From Actinomycetota bacterium (lineage in GTDB: Bacteria; Actinomycetota; Humimicrobiia; Humimicrobiales; Humimicrobiaceae): 6,298 nt of DNA. Made by a program: the position numbers and the translations under genes. Numbering within the stretch: the first letter of the stretch is position 1; each line of letters opens with the position of its first letter. A model generated the notes under the pieces. That model ran no database searches. It was not told where the DNA came from and saw only the letters and a list, made by a program, of their open reading frames with translations. Shown piece after piece: positions 1 to 5,604 of this stretch. Where the stretch lies: positions 1 through 6,298 of the forward strand of contig JAQUMQ010000086.1 in the NCBI GenBank assembly GCA_028718045.1. Direction: 5' to 3'.

Positions 1-11
1 TCGAATTATGC

Positions 12-20
12 AAAGGAGGT
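12..20 (+). promoter_or_regulatory. Strong Shine-Dalgarno site for mscL
   Basis: AAAGGAGGT is a near-perfect anti-16S match and lies 6 bases before a TTG codon at 27. The mscL frame is open to the left window edge, so this site is what fixes the start at 27; no ATG lies in frame between the edge and residue 23 of the channel. Confidence 0.85.
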
Positions 21-26
21 ATTGAA

Positions 27-515
27 TTGGATAACGGTTTAAAGAAAAAAACTGAAAAAAGTGGATTCATAAAGGAGTTCAAAGATTTCATAATGCATGG
101 AAACGTAATTGACATGGCTATCGGAATCATCATCGGTGTCGCATTCGGAGCAATAGTAAACTCGGCAGTCAACGATATAATAATGCCGCCCATAGGGCTG
201 TTGTTGGGTAAAGCAGACTTTACAAACCTATTTGCCATTTTAAAACAAGGAAGCACCCCTGGACCTTATGTATCCTTAAGCGATGCAAAAGCAGCAGGTG
301 CCGTAACCCTAAATTATGGTGTTTTCATTAACACAATTATAAGTTTCGTAATAGTCGCTCTTGTTTTGTTTTTTATTATTAAAGCTGTCAACCGTATGCG
401 TAAAAAAGAAGAAGCAAAGCCGGTCGATACGAAAGAATGTCCTTTTTGTTATACAACAGTAAACATAAAAGCTATAAAGTGCCCGAACTGTACTTCAGAC
501 TTAGGCAAGCAATAA
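27..515 (+). CDS. mscL: Large-conductance mechanosensitive channel MscL with C-terminal zinc ribbon
   Basis: This homopentameric inner-membrane channel opens under membrane tension and releases solutes during osmotic downshock. The 162-residue product has the family hallmarks in order. An amphipathic N-terminal segment (FIKEFKDFIMHGNVIDMA, residues 14-31) runs into TM1 (about 26-48, small residues GIIIGVAFGAIV lining the pore). The IIMPPIGLLLG turn (51-61) follows, then a periplasmic loop (about 62-96) and TM2 (about 98-120). A basic cluster RMRKKEE comes next. Typical members end in a short helical bundle. Here the tail instead carries CPFC (138-141) and CPNC (152-155), a four-cysteine zinc-ribbon pattern, inferred to be cytoplasmic. 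There are about 12 extra residues before the usual start. Initiation at TTG is supported by the strong ribosome site. The family call is secure; the role of the zinc ribbon is unknown to me. Confidence 0.95.
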   Translation: MDNGLKKKTEKSGFIKEFKDFIMHGNVIDMAIGIIIGVAFGAIVNSAVNDIIMPPIGLLLGKADFTNLFAILKQGSTPGPYVSLSDAKAAGAVTLNYGVFINTIISFVIVALVLFFIIKAVNRMRKKEEAKPVDTKECPFCYTTVNIKAIKCPNCTSDLGKQ

Positions 516-525
516 TGTTATGTGC

Positions 526-1743
526 CTAAAGTTCTTTGCAGAACTTTTCCAATCTATCCATTCCTTCTTTAATTTTATTTATAGTGGCAGCATAGCTTAT
601 CCTTATAAAATTATCATCCCCAAAAGCTACGCCAGGCACAACGGCTACTCTGGTTTTTTCAAGAAGTTTTTCTGCAAATTCGAAAGAATTCCTCAATTTG
701 TTGCCAAACAAAGCAGAAATATTAGGAAAAGCATAAAATGCACCTTGCGGGAAGTTACACTTTATTCCCTCTATACTGCTTAGTCTTTTATATATATAAT
801 CCCTTCTTTTTTCATATTCGCTACGCATTTCTTCGACAGAATCCTGGTTTCCGCTTAAAGCTTCCAATGCTGCCCATTGAGCGGGAGTGCAAGGATTGGA
901 TGCAGATTGATCCTGAATCTTTGCCATTTGCTTTATTATTTTGCTATCTGCCGCGCAGTAACCTATTCTCCAACCGGTCATTGCATAAGTCTTTGAAACA
1001 GCGTTAACTGTCAAGGTCAGATCTTTTAGTTCTTTACTGAAAGAGGCTATGCTGTGGTGTTTTATTCCATCATAAATAAAGTTTTCGTAAACTTCATCCG
1101 AGATAATAAAAACATTATTTTTTAAGCATACTTCTCCGATACTTTCCAGCTCCTTTTTTGAATAAACCGCTCCGGTAGGATTATTGGGGCTGTTGAGTAT
1201 CAAAAGTTTGATTTTTCCGGTATTTTCCTTAATCAATTTTTTAAGGTTTTCAATATCAACTTTTAAATTATCATTAAATTCAATCCCGATAGGTTTTCCT
1301 TCAGATAAAATTACCTGCTGGCTATAGCTTACCCAATATGGCTTTGGAATCAGCACGATATCGCCGCTATTTACAAATGTCCTGATAATAACATCGAGCA
1401 CCTGCTTTGCACCGTTCCCGACAAATATATTTTCGATACCATATTTTATATTGTTATCTTTATAGAATTTTTCTGTGATAGCAAGCTTAAGTTCTTTTAT
1501 ACCGGTTGATGCTGTATACCTGGTTTTGTTTTCATCAATTGCTTTCTTGGCAGCATATTTGATATTGGAAGGCGTATTAAAGTCGGGTTGACCTATACCA
1601 AACCTTATTACAAAATCTCCTTCGTTCTTTAACTGCATGTCGATTTCATCTGCTCTTTTTTCTAAAGCAAATGTCTGGCTCTCTTCTAAATCCAAAACTC
1701 TTTTTGACAAAAAACTATCAATTTTCAAGCTCAAATCAGTCAT
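526..1743 (-). CDS. Class I PLP-dependent aminotransferase, aspartate aminotransferase-like (AspB type)
   Basis: This cytoplasmic fold-type I transaminase probably moves the amino group between glutamate and a 2-oxo acid such as oxaloacetate. The 405-residue length is normal for the subgroup Ibeta (Bacillus/Thermus type) enzymes. Visible motifs are IGQPDFNTP (50-58), YTASTGIKELK (76-86), SPNNPTG with N188 (185-191), SDEVYE with D216, which would bind the pyridine nitrogen (215-220), and SKTYAMTGWRIGY with the Schiff-base lysine K251 and R259 (250-262). R381 in FIRISYA matches the arginine that binds the substrate carboxylate. The ATG at 1743 is preceded by GGGAG six bases away. Substrate choice within this family cannot be read reliably from motifs, so aspartate is the best guess and aromatic or other acids remain possible. 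It converges with mscL, and gdhA, a glutamate source, lies nearby on the same strand but is not in one operon with it. Confidence 0.92.
   Translation of the reverse strand: MTDLSLKIDSFLSKRVLDLEESQTFALEKRADEIDMQLKNEGDFVIRFGIGQPDFNTPSNIKYAAKKAIDENKTRYTASTGIKELKLAITEKFYKDNNIKYGIENIFVGNGAKQVLDVIIRTFVNSGDIVLIPKPYWVSYSQQVILSEGKPIGIEFNDNLKVDIENLKKLIKENTGKIKLLILNSPNNPTGAVYSKKELESIGEVCLKNNVFIISDEVYENFIYDGIKHHSIASFSKELKDLTLTVNAVSKTYAMTGWRIGYCAADSKIIKQMAKIQDQSASNPCTPAQWAALEALSGNQDSVEEMRSEYEKRRDYIYKRLSSIEGIKCNFPQGAFYAFPNISALFGNKLRNSFEFAEKLLEKTRVAVVPGVAFGDDNFIRISYAATINKIKEGMDRLEKFCKEL
528..547. terminator. Candidate shared hairpin at the convergent mscL / aminotransferase ends
   Basis: AAAGTTCT (528-535), loop TTGC and AGAACTTT (540-547) form a perfect 8-bp stem that starts in the aminotransferase stop codon. 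It sits 12 bases after the mscL stop. Only short T-runs follow on either strand, so termination would be weak. It is the only hairpin I see between these two gene ends. Confidence 0.35.
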
Positions 1744-1879
1744 TTTTTTCTCCCAAAATAATAAATACGATACTTATTTAAATTCAATATTTGCGTACTT
1801 AAGCCACGGTTTTATTGCCACCAACATAATTAATTGTTTATTCTTAATTTATTTCACTTGCCTATTCGTTTATCCACGT

Positions 1880-1908
1880 ATTTTAAGTATGTGAAGCTAT
1901 ACTTTTAA
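1880..1908 (-). promoter_or_regulatory. Candidate promoter for the aminotransferase with an inverted repeat in its spacer
   Basis: Read on the minus strand, TTAAAA (1908-1903; 4 of 6 to TTGACA) lies 17 bases from TAAAAT (1885-1880; 5 of 6 to TATAAT). Transcription would begin near 1873 and give a leader of about 130 bases. The inverted repeat AAGTAT-N8-ATACTT (1885-1904) almost exactly fills the spacer, where a repressor could bind. AT-rich DNA yields such matches by chance. Confidence 0.35.
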
Positions 1909-1919
1909 CGAGTTTAGAA

Positions 1920-1948
1920 TTGTCTTAAATTTTTGGTTTTTATATAAT
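1920..1948 (+). promoter_or_regulatory. Candidate sigma-70-type promoter for the TPR gene
   Basis: TTGTCT (1920-1925) and a perfect TATAAT (1943-1948) are separated by 17 bases, the ideal spacing. The predicted transcript starts near 1955 and has a leader of about 117 bases before the ATG at 2072. Confidence 0.55.
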
Positions 1949-2071
1949 ATATGAATTAATTTCTAATGTAAAACAAAATAAAATCATATTTATTATTATT
2001 TCACAATAAAAATAATATTTTTATGAAAATTATCCGAATAAATAACAAATAGTTAATAAAATATTAAGAAA

Positions 2072-3439
2072 ATGCCTAAAAAAAAGAAAAAATGGTATGT
2101 CCATCCCCTGTTTTTGGTCATGGTAAGCTTGATAGGTAGCACCGTCTTAGGCTTGTTTACTACTTTTTTTCTTGAATTTCGCAGTGAAAAAATAAAACAA
2201 CAGCATATAATCGCAGATATAGAAAGAGCTAATATGATGCTTGAGCAGAATATGTATGAAGATGCCTTGTCAAAATACGATTCACTGCTTGAACAAGTAT
2301 CCGTAAAATCAGAACCCTTGCTTTTTGCGGAAATTAAGCTTGGCCAAGGCAGGACTTTTGTAATGATGTCATATATTTCAGACGAAGAAAAGAATTTAAA
2401 AAAAGCTATTGCTTCATTTGAAGAAGCAAACGATATATATTTGGAAAATAAATATCCTGAAAAATTTGCATTATTGGAAGGCAACATTGCAAATGCATAT
2501 CTTGGCTTATCAGAAATAAGAGATAAGGAAGAAAATTTATTGAATGCAATAAGTTCAAATCTCAAAGCACTGGAAATATTTAAAAATCAGAAAAATTTGG
2601 AAAAAACAGCAGCAAAACTGCTGAATATCGGTGTTTGTTACGAATGTCTTTCAGCAGTAAAAGAAAAGGAAAAAAATTTAAACCTGGCTATAGATTCTTA
2701 TATGGAATCACTTGAAACTTTTAATGAAAGTAAATATCCTCTTGAATTTGCCACCGCTCAATTAAATCTGGCAAATGTTTATTTAAAGATGTCTTACATA
2801 AAAAACAAAGAGGAAAACGTCCTGAAATCCATAAAATCAAATGAAAAAGCATTGGAAGTTTTTTCGCTTGAAACATACCCATCTGATTATGCAAGCGTAA
2901 AGATCAATGAAGGCAATGCTTACGAAAGATATGCAAGTTTCACGGATAAGCAACCGAATCTTGAAAAGGCACTCGAAGATTATGATGACGCATTGGCAAT
3001 TTATACCCTTGATAAATATCCGTCAAATTATGCGCTGACAAAAGTAAATATCGCAAGCATATACATCAATTTAGCTAAAACAAAAAACTCAAAAGAGGAT
3101 CTTGCAATGTCTTTCGAAGCAATCACGGAAGCACTAAAAGTATTTAACATAGAAGAATATCCGGAATATTACGCTTTCACAATGATAAACTTAGGCGAAT
3201 ATTATAACGCACTTGCAGAAATCAATGGCGAAAAGGAAGCGTTCGGGAAGGCTGAGTCTTCTTTTCAAGAAGCATTAAAAATATTCACTTGCGAGGCTTA
3301 TCCTTTAGATTATTCGGTCATACAATACGATCTGGCTGAAACATATATCGGACTTTCGCTTATTGAAGACAAGCAAAAAAACATAGAAAAAGCTGAAAAT
3401 GCAAAAAAAGAAGCTCGAAAAGCTGAGAGTTTGAATTGA
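2072..3439 (+). CDS. Membrane-anchored tetratricopeptide-repeat protein with seven 47-residue repeats
   Basis: The 455-residue protein starts with KKKKK and a hydrophobic segment (residues about 12-34, FLVMVSLIGSTVLGLFTTFF) with no clear cleavage site. By the positive-inside rule this is a signal anchor that places the rest outside the cytoplasm. Residues 60-107 form a degenerate 48-residue first repeat. Residues 108-436 are seven repeats of exactly 47 residues, and 437-455 are a capping half-repeat. Each unit reads roughly N-L-x-x-A-I then K-A-L-x-I/V-F, Y-P-x-x-Y/F-A, N-x-A-x-x-Y. These are TPR helix signatures with extra residues in both turns, like the long-period TPRs of many multi-repeat bacterial proteins. 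TPR arrays bind peptides or partner proteins; no catalytic domain is present. The ATG at 2072 follows an in-frame stop (2057-2059) and lacks a clear Shine-Dalgarno. The gene converges with gdhA. The partner is unknown. Confidence 0.9.
   Translation: MPKKKKKWYVHPLFLVMVSLIGSTVLGLFTTFFLEFRSEKIKQQHIIADIERANMMLEQNMYEDALSKYDSLLEQVSVKSEPLLFAEIKLGQGRTFVMMSYISDEEKNLKKAIASFEEANDIYLENKYPEKFALLEGNIANAYLGLSEIRDKEENLLNAISSNLKALEIFKNQKNLEKTAAKLLNIGVCYECLSAVKEKEKNLNLAIDSYMESLETFNESKYPLEFATAQLNLANVYLKMSYIKNKEENVLKSIKSNEKALEVFSLETYPSDYASVKINEGNAYERYASFTDKQPNLEKALEDYDDALAIYTLDKYPSNYALTKVNIASIYINLAKTKNSKEDLAMSFEAITEALKVFNIEEYPEYYAFTMINLGEYYNALAEINGEKEAFGKAESSFQEALKIFTCEAYPLDYSVIQYDLAETYIGLSLIEDKQKNIEKAENAKKEARKAESLN
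2393..3379 (+). repeat. Seven in-frame 141-base TPR units inside the coding region
   Basis: Units encode residues 108-154, 155-201, 202-248, 249-295, 296-342, 343-389 and 390-436, all 47 residues with no insertion or deletion. Positions that recur are the opening N/D-L, A at unit position 5 or so, K/E-A-L at 11-13, F/Y at 16, Y-P at 21-22 (lost in unit 2, which has N-L), N or similar at 31 and Y at 36. The DNA copies are well diverged, so the array is old. Confidence 0.9.
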
Positions 3440-3482
3440 AAAACTTAAATCCGAACCAAATTTTTGTCTTACGTCTTATGCT

Positions 3483-4817
3483 TCATACTATACCTTGCGC
3501 CATCATGGCATCGGCAACTTTTATAAATCCCGCTATATTAGCTCCCAAAACAATATTACCTTCATCTCCATATTCCTTGGCAGCTTGGCTTGACTTATTG
3601 AAAATATTTATCATTATATTTTTAAGTCTTAAATCCACTTCTTCAAAGCTCCATGAATACCTTATGCTATTCTGAGACATTTCAAGAGCCGAAATCGCAA
3701 CACCTCCAGCATTAGCTGCTTTTGCAGGCGCAAACAATACGCCTTTTTTCTGAAATAAGCTTACCGCTTCAATAGTGCAAGGCATATTAGCTCCCTCTCC
3801 TATAGCAAAACATCCGTTCTCAATAAGTTTTTTTGCTGAATCTTTGTTTATTTCATTTTGAGTAGCACAAGGAAGAGCTATATCGCATTTGATATCCCAT
3901 ATATTTGAACATTTTTCATGGTAAGTGGCAGTCGAAGAATTTATTATGCATTCTTTTATTCTTTTTCTTTCCTTTTCCTTAATAATTTTTAAACTATTCA
4001 AATCTATTCCGGCCGAATCAAAAATAAATCCATTCGAGTCGCTCATGGCAATAACAATACCGCCAAGCTCTGTCACTTTTTGATGAGCATAGATCGCAAC
4101 ATTACCCGAGCCGGATATTATAACTTTTGAGCCTTTAAATGATTTCCCATTAGCCCTTAACAATTGATCCATAAAATATACCAAACCATATCCTGTAGCT
4201 TCTGTTCGAACAAGACTACCCCCAAATTCAAGACCTTTGCCTGTCAAAACTCCTTCATATGAGTTTTTCAATCTTTTATACATTCCAAACAAATAACCTA
4301 TTTCTCTTTGTCCGACACCTATATCACCTGCAGGAATATCGATATCCGCTCCGATGTATTTTGAAAGCTCAATCATGAAACTCTGGCAGAATCTCATGAC
4401 TTCCATATCCGATTTTCCTTTCGGATCAAAATCACTGCCGCCTTTGCCTCCGCCGATTGGAAGACCGGTAAGAGAGTTCTTTAAAATCTGTTCGAAACCA
4501 AGGAATTTGATGATGCTTTGATTGACCGAAGGATGAAATCTCAATCCACCTTTATATGGTCCTATCGCGCTGTTGAATTGCACTCTGAATCCCCTATTCA
4601 CATTGATCTTTCCGTTATCGTCAATCCAAGGGATTCTAAACGTTATCATCCTTTCCGGTTCAACTATTCTTTCCAAAACTCCAGCTTTTATATATTCGGG
4701 ATGTTTTTTAAATACAGGCTCGAGGCACAACAGCACCTCGTTAACTGCCTGATGAAATTCCGGTTCATTCGGATTACGTTTCTGAACCATATCTATTACT
4801 TCGCTAACGTAACTCAT
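3483..4817 (-). CDS. gdhA: Glutamate dehydrogenase, hexameric small type, probably NADP-specific
   Basis: This cytoplasmic enzyme reversibly makes glutamate from 2-oxoglutarate, ammonia and NAD(P)H. The 444 residues match the usual 445-450 of the hexameric family. Active-site residues fall at the same numbers as in the Clostridium symbiosum enzyme: K89 (GPYKGGLRF), K113, catalytic K125 (GGGKGGSDFDP) and D165 (PAGDIGVG). S376 in GGVAIS matches the glutamate-binding serine. The Rossmann motif is SGSGNVA (235-241). The next strand ends SDSNG (259-263), as in the NADP-dependent E. coli enzyme (SDSSG), not the NAD-type SGPDG of C. symbiosum, so an anabolic NADP role is inferred. The ATG at 4817 has AAAGGA 11 bases upstream, a long spacing. 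The end ADAMMAQGIV is typical. The family is secure; cofactor choice is an inference. Confidence 0.96.
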   Translation of the reverse strand: MSYVSEVIDMVQKRNPNEPEFHQAVNEVLLCLEPVFKKHPEYIKAGVLERIVEPERMITFRIPWIDDNGKINVNRGFRVQFNSAIGPYKGGLRFHPSVNQSIIKFLGFEQILKNSLTGLPIGGGKGGSDFDPKGKSDMEVMRFCQSFMIELSKYIGADIDIPAGDIGVGQREIGYLFGMYKRLKNSYEGVLTGKGLEFGGSLVRTEATGYGLVYFMDQLLRANGKSFKGSKVIISGSGNVAIYAHQKVTELGGIVIAMSDSNGFIFDSAGIDLNSLKIIKEKERKRIKECIINSSTATYHEKCSNIWDIKCDIALPCATQNEINKDSAKKLIENGCFAIGEGANMPCTIEAVSLFQKKGVLFAPAKAANAGGVAISALEMSQNSIRYSWSFEEVDLRLKNIMINIFNKSSQAAKEYGDEGNIVLGANIAGFIKVADAMMAQGIV

Positions 4818-4836
4818 TTTATAATCATTCCTTTCG
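4814..4836 (-). promoter_or_regulatory. gdhA translation start region with an overlapping four-codon frame
   Basis: CGAAAGGA (4836-4829) is the only Shine-Dalgarno-like sequence and is 11 bases from the gdhA ATG. Directly after it an out-of-frame ATG (4828-4826) opens a four-codon frame. Its TGA (4816-4814) overlaps the gdhA ATG as ATGA. The first ATG touches the Shine-Dalgarno and is probably not used, so the gdhA ATG at 4817 remains the best start. Confidence 0.5.
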
Positions 4837-4867
4837 CTTTGCTTAAAGCCATAAAATCAAACAAAAT

Positions 4868-4885
4868 CATTGCAACTACATTGCA
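4868..4885. repeat. Direct repeat CATTGCA at the gdhA start site
   Basis: CATTGCA occurs at 4868-4874 and 4879-4885, 11 bases (one helical turn) apart, just downstream of the proposed gdhA -10. This spacing suits a regulator binding one face of the helix. A 10-base extension of one copy, ATTGCAACTA (4869-4878), recurs at 5166-5175. Confidence 0.4.
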
Positions 4886-4914
4886 CCTATATTTATTTTA
4901 AAATACACTTACAA
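4886..4914 (-). promoter_or_regulatory. Candidate proximal promoter for gdhA
   Basis: On the minus strand TTGTAA (4914-4909; 4 of 6) is 17 bases from TATAGG (4891-4886; 4 of 6). Transcription would start near 4879, about 60 bases before the ATG. The match is moderate. It is favoured because it lies between a terminator and the gene, and because repeats flank it. Confidence 0.35.
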
Positions 4915-4922
4915 AATTTTGG

Positions 4923-4943
4923 TTTTCATATTTTCATATGAAA
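4923..4943. promoter_or_regulatory. Palindrome TTTCATATGAAA, possible gdhA operator
   Basis: TTTCATATGAAA (4932-4943) is a perfect 12-base palindrome. It overlaps a tandem direct repeat, TTTTCATA at 4923-4930 and 4931-4938. It lies about 18 bases upstream of the proposed gdhA -35, a usual place for an activator or repressor dimer. Confidence 0.4.
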
Positions 4944-4961
4944 GATTCTAAAAACAGCTGG

Positions 4962-5015
4962 AAAAATAAAAAAAAGCATTACAGTTTATATTATTATATT
5001 ATATAAACTTAATGC
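4962..5015 (-). terminator. Intrinsic terminator on the minus strand, upstream of gdhA
   Basis: On the minus strand GCATT (5015-5011) pairs with AATGC (4980-4976), and GTTTATAT (5008-5001) with ATATAAAC (4991-4984). An AA/TGT internal loop separates the stems and the apical loop is 9 bases. Eight Ts, an A and five Ts follow at once (4975-4962). The U-tract is strong, the stem AT-rich. No gene precedes it on this strand in the window, so it ends either a small RNA or an attenuated gdhA leader. Confidence 0.6.
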
Positions 5016-5051
5016 CTCTTTGCCTTTATAAAGACAGGCAACACTGCCTGT
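5013..5051 (-). other. Mutually exclusive hairpins before the gdhA-side terminator
   Basis: On the minus strand ACAGGCA (5051-5045), loop GTGT, TGCCTGT (5040-5034) form a perfect 7-bp hairpin. The same TGCCT can instead pair with AGGCA at 5025-5021, or with AGGCA at 5017-5013. That last copy shares GCA with the outer stem of the terminator. This is the arrangement of an attenuator, but no function is shown. Confidence 0.4.
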
Positions 5052-5115
5052 TCTATATTTATTTTTTAATTAAAAGTCTTAAAATATTTTTTACTTGTTT
5101 GGATATCTTAAAACT

Positions 5116-5144
5116 ATTATAAACCTTAATACGATTTTTTGAAA
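5116..5144 (-). promoter_or_regulatory. Weak candidate promoter feeding the minus-strand terminator
   Basis: A perfect TATAAT on the minus strand (5121-5116) has TTTCAA (5144-5139; 3 of 6) 17 bases upstream. Use of it would give a transcript of about 140 bases from near 5109 to the terminator at 4962. Confidence 0.22.
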
Positions 5145-5181
5145 TTATATTAAATCGAATCAATAATTGCAACTAAACCGA

Positions 5182-5199
5182 GAAGAATTTTCATTCTTC
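5182..5199. other. Isolated perfect hairpin
   Basis: GAAGAAT, loop TTTC, ATTCTTC form a 7-bp stem with a 4-base loop. No T-run follows on either strand, so it is not an intrinsic terminator; it could be an operator or an RNA element. Confidence 0.35.
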
Positions 5200-5384
5200 A
5201 GAGCTGATACATTATTTTAAACTTAATTTCTAATTTGTGAAATCATAGACACAAAAAATTTACACAAAAACTTGACGCCATTCACAAAAATACCGTGATT
5301 TTACTTTTTTATTTCCAATTTCTTAATACTTTTTATATTAAAAGAATTAATTATTAATATAATATATATTTTTATATAAATCTA

Positions 5385-5413
5385 TTGACAAATAATAATT
5401 AATTAATTAATAT
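5385..5413 (+). promoter_or_regulatory. Candidate promoter for the CAP-domain gene
   Basis: A perfect TTGACA (5385-5390) is followed after 17 bases by TAATAT (5408-5413; 4 of 6). A perfect TATAAT at 5431-5436, with TTAATA 18 bases before it, is an alternative. Either gives a leader of about 170-195 bases that contains the structured element at 5465-5568. Confidence 0.5.
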
Positions 5414-5464
5414 TAGTCTTGTAATTTTTATATAATGTTATTTGAAAATCGAGTTTTTTGTAAT

Positions 5465-5568
5465 AGAGGCTATGATATGCATTTCTTATATGGGCATCTT
5501 GAAATGCATTGAGCCAGTGATGCAACCGGCTATTATTTTTTTTGCTCTTATGACGCCACCTAGCCTCT
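5465..5568 (+). ncRNA. Structured 5' leader of the CAP gene, candidate unclassified cis-regulatory RNA
   Basis: AGAGGCTA (5465-5472) pairs perfectly with TAGCCTCT (5561-5568) and closes the element. Inside, ATGCATTTC (5477-5485) pairs with GAAATGCAT (5501-5509) around a 15-base loop. AGCCAGT (5512-5518) pairs with ACCGGCT (5525-5531), with one A-C mismatch, around the loop GATGCA. GCATC in the first loop (5494-5498) is complementary to GATGC in the second (5519-5523), so the hairpins could kiss. GACGC (5552-5556) complements GCGTC (5606-5610), between the ribosome site and the ATG. I tried to match it to known riboswitch classes (c-di-GMP-I, c-di-AMP, TPP, cobalamin, purine, M-box) and found no conserved core. 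The pairing is seen directly; switching is an inference. Confidence 0.5.
5512..5543 (+). terminator. Terminator-like hairpin with U8 tract inside the CAP leader
   Basis: The AGCCAGT/ACCGGCT stem is followed by ATTA and eight Ts (5536-5543), upstream of the gene it would control. GGCTA in its 3' strand (5528-5532) can alternatively pair with TAGCC at 5561-5565, which the closing stem also uses. This allows a terminator/anti-terminator choice. Confidence 0.4.
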
Positions 5569-5598
5569 GTAACTAAAAACTGGATACTTGCTAGATAG

Positions 5599-5604
5599 AA
5601 GGAG
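5599..5604 (+). promoter_or_regulatory. Ribosome binding site of the CAP gene, possibly occluded
   Basis: AAGGAG lies 9 bases before the ATG at 5614. AGAGC (5603-5607), which overlaps its end, is complementary to GCTCT in the leader (5544-5548), extendable by G-U pairs at both ends. Leader folding could therefore hide the site. Confidence 0.6.

Larger units (their letters stand above)
1744..2071. other. Divergent intergenic region between the aminotransferase and TPR genes
   Basis: This 328-base, very A+T-rich spacer separates two divergently read genes. It holds one promoter candidate in each direction and the aminotransferase ribosome site (CTCCC on the plus strand, 1750-1754). GCCAC occurs twice, 14 bases apart (1803-1807, 1817-1821). 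From about 1955 to 2071 it is nearly pure A+T and would form a long leader for the TPR gene. I see no reading frame or RNA gene in it. Confidence 0.7.

Noticed and set aside
8..25. Short frame MQRRY before mscL, or the tail of an upstream gene
   Set aside because: It overlaps the mscL ribosome site; too little sequence lies before it to tell a gene end from chance.
520..1007. Two plus-strand frames of 87 and 89 codons, and another at 1637-1894
   Set aside because: All are antisense to the well-supported aminotransferase.
1744..1830. T-box-like GGTGG...ACCGTGG on the minus strand before the aminotransferase
   Set aside because: The conserved T-box word is contiguous (GGTGGNACCGCG); here seven bases interrupt it, and no specifier stem or terminator is visible.
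2053..2565. Minus-strand frame of 170 codons
   Set aside because: Antisense to the TPR gene; its serine- and phenylalanine-rich translation is the mirror of lysine- and glutamate-rich repeats.
3440..3482. Terminator between the TPR gene and gdhA
   Set aside because: The 43-base gap contains a T5 run and a direct repeat (GTCTTACGTCTTA) but no inverted repeat able to form a hairpin.
3436..3675. Plus-strand frame of 79 codons overlapping the TPR stop
   Set aside because: Almost all of it is antisense to the C-terminus of gdhA, which is certain; the four-base overlap with the TPR gene is coincidental.
4518..4901. Plus-strand frame of 127 codons
   Set aside because: Antisense to the gdhA N-terminus, with no family resemblance or ribosome site.
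5465..5568. Known riboswitch identity (c-di-GMP-I, cobalamin, M-box) for the CAP leader
   Set aside because: Individual words such as GATGCAACCGG and GACGCCA resemble fragments of these cores, but the order and conserved residues do not fit any of them.
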